Below, piece by piece: positions 8,741-18,545 of a stretch of 64,000 nt of DNA. The number at the start of each line of letters is the position of its first letter. Positions within the stretch are counted from its first letter, which is position 1. The notes beneath the pieces are model-generated. The model was not told where the DNA came from. It did no database searches and saw only the letters and a program-made list of their open reading frames with translations. The position numbers and the translations under genes are program-made. This DNA comes from Paracoccaceae bacterium (GTDB lineage: Bacteria > Pseudomonadota > Alphaproteobacteria > Rhodobacterales > Rhodobacteraceae), in the NCBI GenBank assembly GCA_002708925.1, contig PAPN01000014.1, positions 62,001 to 126,000 on the forward strand. The letters run 5' to 3'.

Positions 8741-9658
8741 ATGAGCAAGCAGAAAATCCTGCGTTTCTATCTAGAGGATGGGCTGCGTAGTAGCGCCCAG
8801 GCCGGGACGCATAACTTCATCAACAAGATCGTCTCGGTGGTGAAATCCGCAGGGTTTGAGGTGGCATTTCACTCGAATTCTCTGGTTGAACGTGGCGCCA
8901 GCATGACGCGTGGCGGCTATGCGCTGTTTCACATGGAAGAGCCGACAACCAGCAACGGGCTGACGCTGCGCCGGGTCTATCACTACCCGTTCTGGGTGAT
9001 CGAGCCGACAGGGAAACGGTGGCATTGGCAGGTGGCGAACACCCGCTTCCAGCCCGAAAAAACAGACCCTAAACAGGCCAAATCCTTCTATCGTCGCTGG
9101 CAGAACAGGCTGTTTGATGGGGCCGCGTCTGAAACGCACCACGACGGTTTTGTCTATGTCCCGCTTCAGGGGCGGCTGCTTGAGCGGCGCTCGTTCCAGT
9201 TTGCCAGCCCGATTGAGATGATCCACTCGGTCCTGAGCCACGATCCGAAAAGGCGCGTCATCGCAACCCTGCACCCGTCCGAGCATTACACTCGGGATGA
9301 GGAAAAACGCCTGGATCAGCTACAAGAGAGATTTGGCCATCTGACCGTGCAGCGCGGCGATATGGTGCGGCTGCTGCAAGGGTGCGATTATGTGGTGACG
9401 CAGAATTCCTCGGTCGCGTTCAACGGGTTTTTCTTTGGCAAACCCTGCGTGTTGTTTGCCCGGTCGGATTTTCACCATATCACGGCCAGTGTGGAACGGA
9501 TGGGCATCGCGAATGCGTTCGAAGAGGTGCTGACAATGCAGCCCGATTACGCGGGCTATATCCACTGGTTCTGGCAGCAGATGTCAATAAATGCCGGCCG
9601 AGAAGAGGCCGAGGAGAAGATTGCCGCTCTCTTGCGTTTGAACGGCTGGCCAGTATGA
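8741..9658 (+). CDS. Uncharacterised protein, possibly glycosyltransferase-like
   Basis: I do not recognise this 305-residue protein with certainty. It has no signal peptide or membrane segment. The C-terminal part runs [23 protein letters not shown] and then FARSDFHHI. That pattern, a Ser-rich loop followed by a Gly-Lys-Pro turn, resembles the nucleotide-binding half of GT-B-fold capsule or Kdo transferases and related surface-polysaccharide proteins. The middle part ([21 protein letters not shown]) also fits that fold. It stands alone between divergent hslV and convergent trxA, with a weak ribosome-binding site. A surface-sugar role is a guess. Confidence 0.5.
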   Translation: MSKQKILRFYLEDGLRSSAQAGTHNFINKIVSVVKSAGFEVAFHSNSLVERGASMTRGGYALFHMEEPTTSNGLTLRRVYHYPFWVIEPTGKRWHWQVANTRFQPEKTDPKQAKSFYRRWQNRLFDGAASETHHDGFVYVPLQGRLLERRSFQFASPIEMIHSVLSHDPKRRVIATLHPSEHYTRDEEKRLDQLQERFGHLTVQRGDMVRLLQGCDYVVTQNSSVAFNGFFFGKPCVLFARSDFHHITASVERMGIANAFEEVLTMQPDYAGYIHWFWQQMSINAGREEAEEKIAALLRLNGWPV

Positions 9659-9672
9659 CACCCCGGTATGAA

Positions 9673-9697
9673 AAACCCCGGCACAGGGCCGGGGTTT
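9673..9697. terminator. Bidirectional terminator between the 8741-9658 gene and trxA
   Basis: A perfect 10-bp stem (9673-9682 with 9688-9697) closes a five-base loop. It is GC-rich in the middle and flanked by A and T runs, so it can act on both strands. It sits between two convergent genes. Confidence 0.85.
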
Positions 9698-9722
9698 CAC
9701 AATCTTCGAATGGGATCCGAGT

Positions 9723-10043
9723 TTAGATCGATTCTTCGATCCAGGCTTGCAGCGCGGCCTTGGGGGCGGCTCCGGCGCGGTTCGAAACGACCTGACCGTC
9801 CTTGAAGATGAACAGTGCGGGAATGCCACGCACGCCCATGGCGGCAGCGGCGTTCGGGTTCTGATCCACGTCCACTTTGGCGATCTTCACCTGACCGTCC
9901 ATTTCAGCGGCCAGCTCTTCCAGGGCGGGGCCGATCTGTTTGCAGGGGCCGCACCATTCTGCCCAGAAATCCACAACAACGGGGACATCAGAGTTTTTGA
10001 CTTCGGCGTCGAAGGTAGCGTCGGTAACGGCAACGGTGGCCAT
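9723..10043 (-). CDS. trxA: Thioredoxin
   Basis: The 106-residue protein is a classical thioredoxin, a cytoplasmic disulfide reductant. The active site WCGPC lies in [14 protein letters not shown], preceded by VVVDF, and the cis-proline loop RGIPALFIF and the C-terminal helix are present. The start at 10043 is preceded by a good AGGAG. The reading frame stays open further upstream, but only through the end of addA in another frame. A C-terminal EESI ends the domain at the normal place. It lies downstream of addAB on the same strand, an arrangement common in Rhodobacterales. Confidence 0.97.
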   Translation of the reverse strand: MATVAVTDATFDAEVKNSDVPVVVDFWAEWCGPCKQIGPALEELAAEMDGQVKIAKVDVDQNPNAAAAMGVRGIPALFIFKDGQVVSNRAGAAPKAALQAWIEESI

Positions 10044-10102
10044 GAGAGTTCTCCTGAAAGAGTGTGTTTGGGATGGGAAATTAGGTAGACTGCCCCGCAG
10101 CG

Positions 10103-13100
10103 TCAAGAGAGGCGCGCAGCTTCCAGTGCCGCAGTCACGGTTTCGTGCGGCAGAGGCATCAATTCTGCGGTTTTGGTCCACAAAATCGCCGTTTCGATCC
10201 GGCGGTCCGGATATATCTGCAAGAGCGCCTGCGCATAGGCTCCCATCTGCCGCAAGATCCCGTCGGGAACGGCCGCGTGGTTTTGCGGCACAACCGCGTT
10301 GGATTTGTAATCCACGGCCAGAACGCGATCCGGCAGGATGATCAGCCGGTCGATAATCCCGTGCATTCTGCGCCCAAGCGTGGGCAGATCGGCGCTTAGC
10401 GGCACCTCGGCCAGCGCATCGGCATCGAACAGGAACGCCAGCTTGGGGTTGGAAAGCACGCCGGCTGCCTCGGTCAGCAATTCCTGCGTCAGGGGGGTGT
10501 CGCCGCAAATCACGCGTGCGATCCGTTCCCATTCGGCGGGATCGGTGCCGGGCAGATGTTCAAGCAGGGAATGCAGATAGGTGCCGCGTTGTTTGGCGGC
10601 CTCCTCGTCCAGGCCGGCCTCGCCCGGCAGGGCCTTGGCACCGCCAAGATCCGAAGGGCTGATCGTGGTGTTGTCTTTTGTGGGCGGCGGAACGGGGGTT
10701 TCATAGATTTCCGGAAGTTGTAGCAAAGCGGGGGCGGGTTCCGGCGTATCGCTCTGGGCGGGGCCCGACCACTGTCCATGCTCCAGACGCAGGCCTGGGC
10801 CGGTGGGCATGTCCGCCTCCGAGGTATCCAGGCGTGTGGCGGCCAGCCGGATTTTATCATACCAGCTTTCGTCGCCCTTTTTCCAATCCCCTGCCCCGGC
10901 GATCATCAGCCACTTTTCAGCCCGAGTCAGGGCGACATAGAGCAACCTGTCACTCTCGGCGCGCTCTTTTTCCGCCTCTCTGATTCGGGCCTGATCCAGC
11001 AATTTCGGCGACTGCCCCGAGGGCATTTTCCAAACGGCCGTATCCCCGGTTATCTGCAATTCGCCGCGCGACATCTGGGGGCGTTTCATGGTGTCCGGCA
11101 GGATCACGATCGGAGCCTCAAGCCCCTTGGCGCCGTGCACCGTCATCACCCGGATCTGATCTTCGGCACTGTCCATTTGCCGTTTGATTTCCAGATCGTC
11201 GGTGACCATCCATTCCAGGAAACCTTTCAGACTGGGGATGGCGTTCCGTTCGTATGAAAGCGCCTGCGCCAGGAAAGCGTTGATGCCATCCTCGGCCTCG
11301 ATACCCAGACGCGCCAGTAGGTTCCGGCGGCCATTGTGCTGTGTCAGGATACGTTCCAGCAGGTCGAACGGACGCAGAAAATCGGTTTGTCCGCGCAGAT
11401 CGTTCAGGATCGTCATTTCCGCGGGATAGCGTTCCGCGTTCTTGCGCATGGCCTCCCACAGGTAGGCATCTTCGCGCCCATGGGCCAGGTCGAACAATTG
11501 CTTTTCGCTCCATCCGAACAGAGGCGATTTCAGAGCGACGGCCAGATTAAAACTGTCCTCGGGGGTGGACAGGAATGACAGAAGCGCGGCCAGATCCTTG
11601 ACCGCCAATTCGGCGCCAACCTTCAGGCGGTCGGCCCCGGCGATGGCAAGTTTGCGTTCCTTGCAGGCGCGGATAATCTCAGGAAATAGACCCGAACGCC
11701 GCCGAACAAGGATCAAAAAGTCGCCCGCCCGTACGGGCCGCAAGCAGTATTCACCCGAATGGCCAATCTCTTCGGGAATGGGGTGCTGAGTGTCGATCAG
11801 ATGGGCAATTGTGTCCGCGATCTGATCGCCCAGCCGGACATTGTGGTGTTTTTCTCCCAGCCGATCGACCGGATCGAACCACTCTTCTGCGTCGTCCTCT
11901 TTCACCTTGTCCAGCACGGGCCATATATCGACGCGGCCGGGCATCTGATCCTTGAACGCCTTGTGCACGCCGCCGACAGGAAAGCCCGAGGCCTCGTGTT
12001 CCCGAAAGGTTTCGTCAACAAGATCCAGAACGGCACGGGAAGACCGGAACGAGTATTCCAGCTCTAGTTCGGCCAGAGGGCGTTCAGTCTGGTTCAGCCG
12101 TTCGGCAAAGTCGCGCTGCATCCGGTCAAACTCATCCGGGTCGGCACCCTGAAAGGAATAGATCGACTGTTTCTTGTCTCCGACAACAAAAATCGTACGC
12201 TCCATCCCTGCTCGGGCGCCATCCCCGCTGGTGAACTCTTGCGCCAGCAGCTCGATCACCTGCCATTGTACGGGGCTGGTGTCCTGTGCTTCGTCCACCA
12301 GGATGTGATCAATTCCGCCATCCAGACGATAGAGCACCCAGGCCGCCACCGCCGGGTCTGTCAGCAGGTCGCGGGCCCGCAGGATCAGATCGTCAAAATC
12401 CAGCCATCCGCGTTGTTGTTTCTTTTGCTCATAAGAGTCCAGGAACGTCCCGGCAAAGGCGTGCAGGGCCATGGATTTCTGAGCGGCGGCAAAAGACAGG
12501 CGCTGAGCGCGCGCATCTTCGACCCGCCGCATCAGGGGCTCGACCCGGTTCATCAGGTCTGGGTGTTTTTCGCGCAGCGATTTCGTTGGAAAAGAGCCTA
12601 ACTTGGCCGAAAACGGGGATTTCGCATTGGCTCCGGTCAGGAAAACGCTCTCAAGAACGGGCAATGCCGACGCATCTATCCCCGTGACTCGGGCAAGCTT
12701 GTCAGCGGCTTTGCCATCGGTGACGCTGCCGGTCCGCAGGGTTGTGATCAGCTCGGCCAGCAGCTCGGCTTCGCCGCCCAGAAAGACCCCGCTTAGCAAG
12801 CTTTGAATGCTGAAATCATCGGGCAGATCGAAAAGAGCCAAGCATTCCCGACGGGTAAGAGGCACCCGGAACGCCCCGCGTTTGCCGACAATATCACGGG
12901 TCAGCGCTTCGAAATCATTCGCTGTCACATAGGCAGCGATGCCGTCAACGATTGTGCGGTTCGGCCCATCGGCCAGATCGCGCAGAACCTCTTCGCGCAG
13001 AAGCGCGGCGGCGCGGCCCTCCATCTCGCTGAATTGCGGGCTGACTTTGGCCTCTAGCGGAAAGCGCCGCAAAAGGGACGAGCAAAACGAGTGGATCGTC

Positions 13101-13459
13101 TGAATCTTCAGCCCGCCGGGGGTTTCGATCGCGCGGGCAAACAGGGTGCGCGCATTGCGCAGCGCCTCCGTGTCGATTTGCCCGTCGATCCCCAGCTCTT
13201 TGAGCTGTTCACGCAAAGAGGCGTCAGGCAGCATCGCCCATTCACCCAGCCGTTTGAACAGACGGTTCTGCATCTCGCTGGCGGCGGCTTTGGTGTAGGT
13301 CAGGCACAGGATGTGCTGAGGCTGAACGTCCCGCAACAACAGCCGCGCCACCCGGTCGGTCAGCACGCGGGTTTTTCCCGATCCTGCGTTGGCTGACAAC
13401 CAGGTAGACCAGTCGGGCCGAGCCGCCGTTACCTGCCGTTCGGTCGCGTCATTGCGCAT
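10103..13459 (-). CDS. addA: AddA helicase-nuclease subunit (double-strand break repair)
   Basis: AddA is the UvrD-like helicase and nuclease subunit of AddAB, which resects DNA ends for RecA loading. The 1118-residue protein has Walker [10 protein letters not shown] at 22-30, Walker B DEAQDT at 389-394, motif [16 protein letters not shown], motif [13 protein letters not shown], and motif [11 protein letters not shown]. The C-terminal PD-(D/E)XK nuclease includes GIIDRL and VLAVDYKSN. All motifs of an active alphaproteobacterial AddA seem intact. Its start overlaps the addB end by 11 bases, so the subunits are coupled. It is the last large gene before trxA. Confidence 0.96.
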   Translation of the reverse strand: MRNDATERQVTAARPDWSTWLSANAGSGKTRVLTDRVARLLLRDVQPQHILCLTYTKAAASEMQNRLFKRLGEWAMLPDASLREQLKELGIDGQIDTEALRNARTLFARAIETPGGLKIQTIHSFCSSLLRRFPLEAKVSPQFSEMEGRAAALLREEVLRDLADGPNRTIVDGIAAYVTANDFEALTRDIVGKRGAFRVPLTRRECLALFDLPDDFSIQSLLSGVFLGGEAELLAELITTLRTGSVTDGKAADKLARVTGIDASALPVLESVFLTGANAKSPFSAKLGSFPTKSLREKHPDLMNRVEPLMRRVEDARAQRLSFAAAQKSMALHAFAGTFLDSYEQKKQQRGWLDFDDLILRARDLLTDPAVAAWVLYRLDGGIDHILVDEAQDTSPVQWQVIELLAQEFTSGDGARAGMERTIFVVGDKKQSIYSFQGADPDEFDRMQRDFAERLNQTERPLAELELEYSFRSSRAVLDLVDETFREHEASGFPVGGVHKAFKDQMPGRVDIWPVLDKVKEDDAEEWFDPVDRLGEKHHNVRLGDQIADTIAHLIDTQHPIPEEIGHSGEYCLRPVRAGDFLILVRRRSGLFPEIIRACKERKLAIAGADRLKVGAELAVKDLAALLSFLSTPEDSFNLAVALKSPLFGWSEKQLFDLAHGREDAYLWEAMRKNAERYPAEMTILNDLRGQTDFLRPFDLLERILTQHNGRRNLLARLGIEAEDGINAFLAQALSYERNAIPSLKGFLEWMVTDDLEIKRQMDSAEDQIRVMTVHGAKGLEAPIVILPDTMKRPQMSRGELQITGDTAVWKMPSGQSPKLLDQARIREAEKERAESDRLLYVALTRAEKWLMIAGAGDWKKGDESWYDKIRLAATRLDTSEADMPTGPGLRLEHGQWSGPAQSDTPEPAPALLQLPEIYETPVPPPTKDNTTISPSDLGGAKALPGEAGLDEEAAKQRGTYLHSLLEHLPGTDPAEWERIARVICGDTPLTQELLTEAAGVLSNPKLAFLFDADALAEVPLSADLPTLGRRMHGIIDRLIILPDRVLAVDYKSNAVVPQNHAAVPDGILRQMGAYAQALLQIYPDRRIETAILWTKTAELMPLPHETVTAALEAARLS

Positions 13460-16385
13460 CGCTCAGGTCCTCTTTGCTGGGGGGCACGGTCAGATCCCAT
13501 TCCCCAAATCGGGACAGCGGATCATAGTCGGAAATGTCCTGATCTTTGAACATCGCGCGGCGGGCGGTGAAACCGGAATCAGGCTCTAAATAGGCGGAAA
13601 TAAGCTGTTCGAACTTGGCCCATACCACTTCTGGCGGCTCATCCCCCAGAGGAGCATCCACCTCTTTGGGTGTGGCACCCAGGCCGATATAGGTTGCCCG
13701 AGCCACTTTCTGCGGACCCAGCGGATCAAACCCGCCCCGCTCGACCATGGCGGCCTCTAGCAGTAGCTGTTTGTCAAAGGCTTTCTGCTGTGCCGGCATC
13801 GGCGGGTTCGAGGTTTTGTAGTCATACAGATACGCCCGCCCCAGCGCGTCCAGATCAATCCGGTCGGCCTTGGCGCTGAGCGTGAATCCAAGCTGGGGAA
13901 TGCTGGCCTTACCCGAAATCTCAAGTTGAGCAGGGTGCGTTTCCTGCTGGCGGCTTTTCTCGTGCTCGACAAACCAATCCGCGACTCTGGCGACCCGCGC
14001 AGACCAAAGGCTACGGATTTCTGGCCAGGGCACGGTTTGTGCCAATACATCGGCGGCGATCTGGTTCAGCTTCTCGGCGCTCAGCGCGCCGGAATCCTGA
14101 CGGACCTGTTTCAGGAAAACCTCGAAAACGGAATGCACGACAGTCCCCCGCAACAGCGCATCGGGGACTTTCATCAACGGATCCAGAGGCCTGAGGCGCA
14201 GCACCCGTTTCGCATAGATATGATAGGGATCGCGGATCAGTTTGGACACATCCGTAACCGACAGCTCACGCGGGCGGGCTGTCATCGGCGGCATGGGCGA
14301 TGGGCGCGGTGCGGGGGGCGTAAATCCGGGCTCTTCCATCTTCTGCGCCAGAGCAAGCCATTCGTTTCCGCGCGCCTTGGCGTTTTCCAGGGCGGCGGGG
14401 CCATCCTGATCGGGCAAGCCCTGCAACAGGTTGGTCATTCGGTTCAACCAACGAGAAGGCACCGTTTGCGCATCATCCGACCGGATCGCGCGCGTCAGCC
14501 AAACCTCGGGGGCGGCGACAGCCTGCTGGAAGTCATGAGCGGAAAGACCGATACGTCTTTCGGGCAATAACAGACCCGATTTCAGCCGCATCTGACGATT
14601 CAGCCAAGGATCAGGAGAGGGGGATTCAGGCCAGCTGCCCTCGTTCAGCCCGGCCAGAATAAGCAGATCGGCCCCCTGAACACGGGCCTCAAGCGTTCCC
14701 CAGATCAGCACATTCGGATGAGGGGCATCTGGGTTTCGGACCTCTTGCCGCGCCAGAATAGCGCCAAACAAATCGGCATAATCGCGGGCGGCCAGATCGC
14801 CGCCTGCCTCGGCCTCTTGCTTCAGATCCGTTATGGCTGACAGCGCGGCGCGGCCGGCGTCCTCTTTCCATAACTCAGAGGTCTGCTCTGCCGCCGCGCC
14901 ATTCGCAATCATCTCGGCAAGGGCCAAGTGATCGGTCAGCCAGTCAGACAAGGACCGGGTCTCGCGTTGCTGATCAACAAAACACCGGATGATCCAGGCC
15001 ACCCAATCCTGCGCCTCTTTGCGAGATGCGGCAAAGGCTTGCAGGTTATCCGCATCCGGAAAAGGAATGCCCTTGCGGCGGATAAAAAGCTCAAGCTCGC
15101 GGGAAAGGCGCAGATGCGGACCGCGTCCGCCCCCCGAATGCGTCAGGGGATGAAACAGCAGTGTCAGCAGGCTTTCGGCGGTCAGTTTCTGGTGAAACAG
15201 AGCCGAAACATGCCGTAAAAACCGCCCCGGAGGCGAAAGCTGTAATGGCGTTCCGGCGCTGTCATCGGGGGTAATTTTCCAACGCGACAAGGCAGCGGAA
15301 ACCTGTCGTGTCAGCATCCGGTCGGGCGTGATCAGCGCTGCGGTCACCCCATCTTCGCAGGCTTGACGCAGGCGCATCGCGATGGCCAAAGCCTCGTCCC
15401 TCTGAGAGGTCGCCTCGACCAGGGTCACGTTTTGCATCGCGGCGGGCAGCGCTGGCAGATGCGGCCCCTCGGATAGCCAGCGGTCGGTGACCGGGGCGGG
15501 ACGCAAAGCCAGCGAAATCAGTTTGGTCCGCTCGGGGCAAGAGGGCACCGCATCCGTCCAGGGCTGAACATCCTGAGGCGCAATTCCCACAGCGTCCATC
15601 AATTTGCGAAACCGGAACTGAGGGTGGTCCTCTGAGGTCAGCGGATCTTTTAAATCCTCCCAGGCGCTAAGCGGCATATCAAAATCAAAGCCCGGCAAAA
15701 CGATCGCACCCTGGGGCAATTTGGCGATGGCTTTCATCAGCGTCATGGTTGTTCCGCGCGAACCTGTCGAGCCCGCAATGACAATCGGATTCTGCGGAGG
15801 AATGTCATTCCAAAGCTGGGTTAGAGCCTGAATCACCAGTCTTTGCTGGCTTTCTTTATCCGGCGCTTCATGCACGTCGTCAAAATAGTGCTGAACGATA
15901 CTGAGGAAGCTGAGCGAGCGTTTCCAATGCCCGGATTCGTCGGCGACATCCAAATTCTGAATGGCATCGGGGGATACGCCTTCGCCATGCATTTCCTCAA
16001 GCAGCGCCGCCAGACTGTCCGCCAGATCAAACAGCGAAGAGCGCGGCGCCAGATCGGGTTCGCGCTCAAGCAGGATCGAGACCAGCTGCGTAATCTCTAA
16101 CCGGCGACGCAAGGACGACACCGCAGGCGGAATATCGGCAAAAGCCGCCGCAAGAGAAATATCCGTCACCATCTGCAAGCGCGGCAACAGTGTTGCTGGC
16201 CCTGTGTCGAACAGCTCGCGGACGCGGCGCTGCATACGGCGGGTGTTCAGCACCAGTTGAACGCGGGCCAAGTCCGATTGCTGGCGCAAGCGCATACGAT
16301 CCTGAACGCCTCGGGCCAGCTCTTTCGGGAAATCGACACCCAGGGGGACGCCATAAATACGGGGTTTATCCGAAGGCTCAAACAT
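13449..16385 (-). CDS. addB: AddB subunit of the AddAB helicase-nuclease
   Basis: The 978-residue protein is the alphaproteobacterial AddB (RexB-like) partner of AddA. A degenerate P-loop-like GSTGSRGTT occurs near residue 207. The C-terminal nuclease domain carries LRGTVVHSVFEVFL and then DLDALGRAYLYDYKTS, the RecB-family nuclease pattern with the DYK catalytic triad. The Chi-scanning or helicase-like middle part is poorly conserved, as is usual. The start overlaps the murU stop by eight bases and its end overlaps addA by 11 bases. It is therefore in the same chain of overlapping genes as tsaE-amgK-murU. Confidence 0.93.
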   Translation of the reverse strand: MFEPSDKPRIYGVPLGVDFPKELARGVQDRMRLRQQSDLARVQLVLNTRRMQRRVRELFDTGPATLLPRLQMVTDISLAAAFADIPPAVSSLRRRLEITQLVSILLEREPDLAPRSSLFDLADSLAALLEEMHGEGVSPDAIQNLDVADESGHWKRSLSFLSIVQHYFDDVHEAPDKESQQRLVIQALTQLWNDIPPQNPIVIAGSTGSRGTTMTLMKAIAKLPQGAIVLPGFDFDMPLSAWEDLKDPLTSEDHPQFRFRKLMDAVGIAPQDVQPWTDAVPSCPERTKLISLALRPAPVTDRWLSEGPHLPALPAAMQNVTLVEATSQRDEALAIAMRLRQACEDGVTAALITPDRMLTRQVSAALSRWKITPDDSAGTPLQLSPPGRFLRHVSALFHQKLTAESLLTLLFHPLTHSGGGRGPHLRLSRELELFIRRKGIPFPDADNLQAFAASRKEAQDWVAWIIRCFVDQQRETRSLSDWLTDHLALAEMIANGAAAEQTSELWKEDAGRAALSAITDLKQEAEAGGDLAARDYADLFGAILARQEVRNPDAPHPNVLIWGTLEARVQGADLLILAGLNEGSWPESPSPDPWLNRQMRLKSGLLLPERRIGLSAHDFQQAVAAPEVWLTRAIRSDDAQTVPSRWLNRMTNLLQGLPDQDGPAALENAKARGNEWLALAQKMEEPGFTPPAPRPSPMPPMTARPRELSVTDVSKLIRDPYHIYAKRVLRLRPLDPLMKVPDALLRGTVVHSVFEVFLKQVRQDSGALSAEKLNQIAADVLAQTVPWPEIRSLWSARVARVADWFVEHEKSRQQETHPAQLEISGKASIPQLGFTLSAKADRIDLDALGRAYLYDYKTSNPPMPAQQKAFDKQLLLEAAMVERGGFDPLGPQKVARATYIGLGATPKEVDAPLGDEPPEVVWAKFEQLISAYLEPDSGFTARRAMFKDQDISDYDPLSRFGEWDLTVPPSKEDLSDAQ

Positions 16386-17064
16386 GGGGGTCGCCGATCA
16401 GTTCTTCGGCCAGTGTCATTCCGTGTGGGGATCCGACGTCGCACCATTTCCCCCGATAGGATGTGCCAAACAATCGGCCTGCGGTCAGCATCTTGTCCCA
16501 CAGCAGATTAAGCGAAAAGGCGGCTTGCGGAATATCGCCAAGCCCCTCGGTTTTGACAATTTGCACGCCGGTATAGACCAGCCCCGGCCCGCGCGACAGG
16601 CGCCCCGCCCGATCCAGTAGGAAATCCCCGCGCCCAGAATGGCCGACCGCGTTCGCGCGCGGAATACATAACAAAAGCGCATCCATCAGCTCTGGATTCC
16701 AATCTGCCAGCAACTGCTTAAACGGATTTGGCCCGCGCCAGACGGCATCGGTGTTCATGGTGAATACGGGGCCGGACCCCAAAAGAGGCAAGGCAGCACG
16801 CAGGCCGCCTCCGGTCTCTAGAATCGTCTCTGTTTCATCGGAAAACGCGATATTCTGACCATCCAGATGCGTGCGAATTTGATCTGGAAGATAATGTAGA
16901 TTGGCAACGATCCGTTTGGGTTGAATGGCGTTCACCTGCTCTAATGCGTGATCAATCAGAGGCCTTCCCGCAACCCGGATCATGGGTTTGGGGGTGTCCG
17001 AGGTCAGCGCACCCATTCTGGTGCCGAAGCCAGCGGCAAACAGCATTACAGAGTCGGGACGCAT
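16378..17064 (-). CDS. murU: MurNAc-1-phosphate uridylyltransferase (MurU type nucleotidyltransferase)
   Basis: MurU converts MurNAc-1-phosphate and UTP to UDP-MurNAc in the anhydro-MurNAc recycling route known from Pseudomonas. The 228-residue protein opens with MLFAAGFGTRMGALT, the nucleotide-binding signature (GxGTRM). It continues with the KPMIRVAGRPLIDH block and the metal-binding NTDAVW. I choose the ATG at 17064 because the signature then sits at the normal N-terminal position. Upstream in-frame codons lie inside amgK. The gene overlaps amgK by 19 bases. The pairing with a kinase of the AmgK type supports this role over a generic sugar nucleotidyltransferase. Confidence 0.87.
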   Translation of the reverse strand: MRPDSVMLFAAGFGTRMGALTSDTPKPMIRVAGRPLIDHALEQVNAIQPKRIVANLHYLPDQIRTHLDGQNIAFSDETETILETGGGLRAALPLLGSGPVFTMNTDAVWRGPNPFKQLLADWNPELMDALLLCIPRANAVGHSGRGDFLLDRAGRLSRGPGLVYTGVQIVKTEGLGDIPQAAFSLNLLWDKMLTAGRLFGTSYRGKWCDVGSPHGMTLAEELIGDPHV

Positions 17065-18047
17065 CCGGCTTGATCCTTCAATTTTTGCAGGTTTTCCGGG
17101 GTCGGTTTGGGCAGAGTCTGCACAAGATTCTGCATCGCGCAGGCCTGCGCGCCGGTCATCAGATGATCCCAAACGCGCGGGATCAGATCGATATAATGGG
17201 GTTTGCCGAAATGCAGGGAAAGCCGGGCAAAAACGCCCAGAATACGCAGGTTCCGCTGAACGCCCAGCAACTGATAGGCCCTGCGGAAGCGGCCAGAGTC
17301 CCATCCGGTTGCGGCGATATAGTGTCGAATCATCGCCTCTTCGACATCGGGGGATACATCCCGGCGCGCGTCCTTGAGCAGGGAAACCAGATCATAGGCG
17401 GGATGGCCTGTGCGGGCGTCCTGAAAATCCAACAGCCCCACGCGCTGAACACCCGAACGCCGGGGCAGCCATAGCAGGTTCTCGGCGTGATAGTCGCGCT
17501 GGATAAGGGCGGTTTGCTCGGAGGCGTCAGCCCGGAGCGCGGGCAAAAACGCGGTTTCGAACGCGGCGCGCCCGGCGTCCGTTCCGGTGATTCCCTTCTG
17601 ATACCAACGCCAGGCCAGACCGGCCATTTCGGTCATGAATTCCGGGGAATACGGCTCTAACTCAGGTGGATTTGCCTGATGCAGCGCCACCAGAACATCC
17701 GTTGCGGCGGTATAAAGCAGCATCTCTTGCGCCGGATCTGAGACGACGACGCGGGCAAACAGATCGTCTCCCAGATCCTCTAGCAGTAAGAAACCATTCT
17801 CGGAATCCTGCGCCAGAATCTGAGGTGCGGACAGGCCGCAGGCTCTTAGGAATTCCGCAATCCTGACAAAGGGGCGGATGTCTTCGCCTTTTTGCGGGGG
17901 GGCGTCCATCAGAACAGCGGTGCGCCCGTCCAGAACCAGACGCTCGTAACGCCGGTTCGAGGCATCGCCAGCCAAAGAGCCACGCCGAGCCCCCGCCCAG
18001 GCGGTGCCGGACAAGAATGTGGTCGCTAAGTCGCTTCTTGAAGGCAC
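17046..18047 (-). CDS. amgK: N-acetylmuramate/N-acetylglucosamine kinase (AmgK type)
   Basis: The 333-residue protein has the aminoglycoside-phosphotransferase fold. GDASNRRYERL forms the nucleotide-binding loop, IQRDYHAENLLWL carries the catalytic Asp of the Brenner motif, and LLDFQDARTGHPAYDL carries the metal-binding DFQDA. In Pseudomonas this family phosphorylates MurNAc at the anomeric position for MurU. A GTG at 18047 with GGAGG seven bases upstream is the best start. Longer in-frame extensions lie inside tsaE. It overlaps tsaE by 22 bases and murU by 19, so the genes are likely co-translated. Confidence 0.87.
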   Translation of the reverse strand: MPSRSDLATTFLSGTAWAGARRGSLAGDASNRRYERLVLDGRTAVLMDAPPQKGEDIRPFVRIAEFLRACGLSAPQILAQDSENGFLLLEDLGDDLFARVVVSDPAQEMLLYTAATDVLVALHQANPPELEPYSPEFMTEMAGLAWRWYQKGITGTDAGRAAFETAFLPALRADASEQTALIQRDYHAENLLWLPRRSGVQRVGLLDFQDARTGHPAYDLVSLLKDARRDVSPDVEEAMIRHYIAATGWDSGRFRRAYQLLGVQRNLRILGVFARLSLHFGKPHYIDLIPRVWDHLMTGAQACAMQNLVQTLPKPTPENLQKLKDQAGCVPTL

Positions 18048-18505
18048 GATAGCCCCTCCAGTCGAGTTGCCCAGCCCAGCCCCGTTGCCGTCAGCAGGCG
18101 AGAGTCGTCCTCTTGCGCTTCGAAGGTCAGGGTAAGCGCCCCTTGCGGGGTCAGATCGGCCAGTCTGTCGGGCCATTCGATCATGCAGATTGCGGTTTCA
18201 AATGCCTCGTCCAGGCCCAGTTCAATTGCCTCGTTCGGGTCGGTCAGACGATAAAGATCAGCGTGCCAGATTTCACAGCCGGGCCCCTCGTAAACCTGCA
18301 CCAGCGTGAAAGTCGGCGAGGGCACGTCCTCGGGTTCGGGCATCAAGGATTGGATCAGAGCGCGCGCGAAATGCGTTTTGCCCGCGCCAATGCCGCCTTC
18401 CAGCAGAATAACGTCACCCGGACGCAGCATTTGGCCCAGGGAAACGGCAAACCGGCTGGTGTCTTCGGGGGTCTGGAACCGGGTTTCAAAGCGCGTTGCG
18501 GACAT
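18026..18505 (-). CDS. tsaE: tRNA t6A biosynthesis ATPase TsaE
   Basis: TsaE is the small ATPase of the threonylcarbamoyl-adenosine (t6A37) tRNA modification complex, working with TsaB and TsaD (tsaD lies at 34.6-35.7 kb). The 159-residue protein has Walker A GGIGAGKTHFARAL, the switch-like SPTFTLVQVYEG, and HADLYRL with the conserved His-Ala-Asp-Leu-Tyr. The EWPDRLADL block is the family C-terminal signature. It is the first gene of the overlapping chain tsaE-amgK-murU-addB-addA. Confidence 0.95.
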   Translation of the reverse strand: MSATRFETRFQTPEDTSRFAVSLGQMLRPGDVILLEGGIGAGKTHFARALIQSLMPEPEDVPSPTFTLVQVYEGPGCEIWHADLYRLTDPNEAIELGLDEAFETAICMIEWPDRLADLTPQGALTLTFEAQEDDSRLLTATGLGWATRLEGLSCLQEAT

Positions 18506-18545
18506 GCCGCGAGATTACCCGACCACGCGCCACCCGCAAGCAGGT

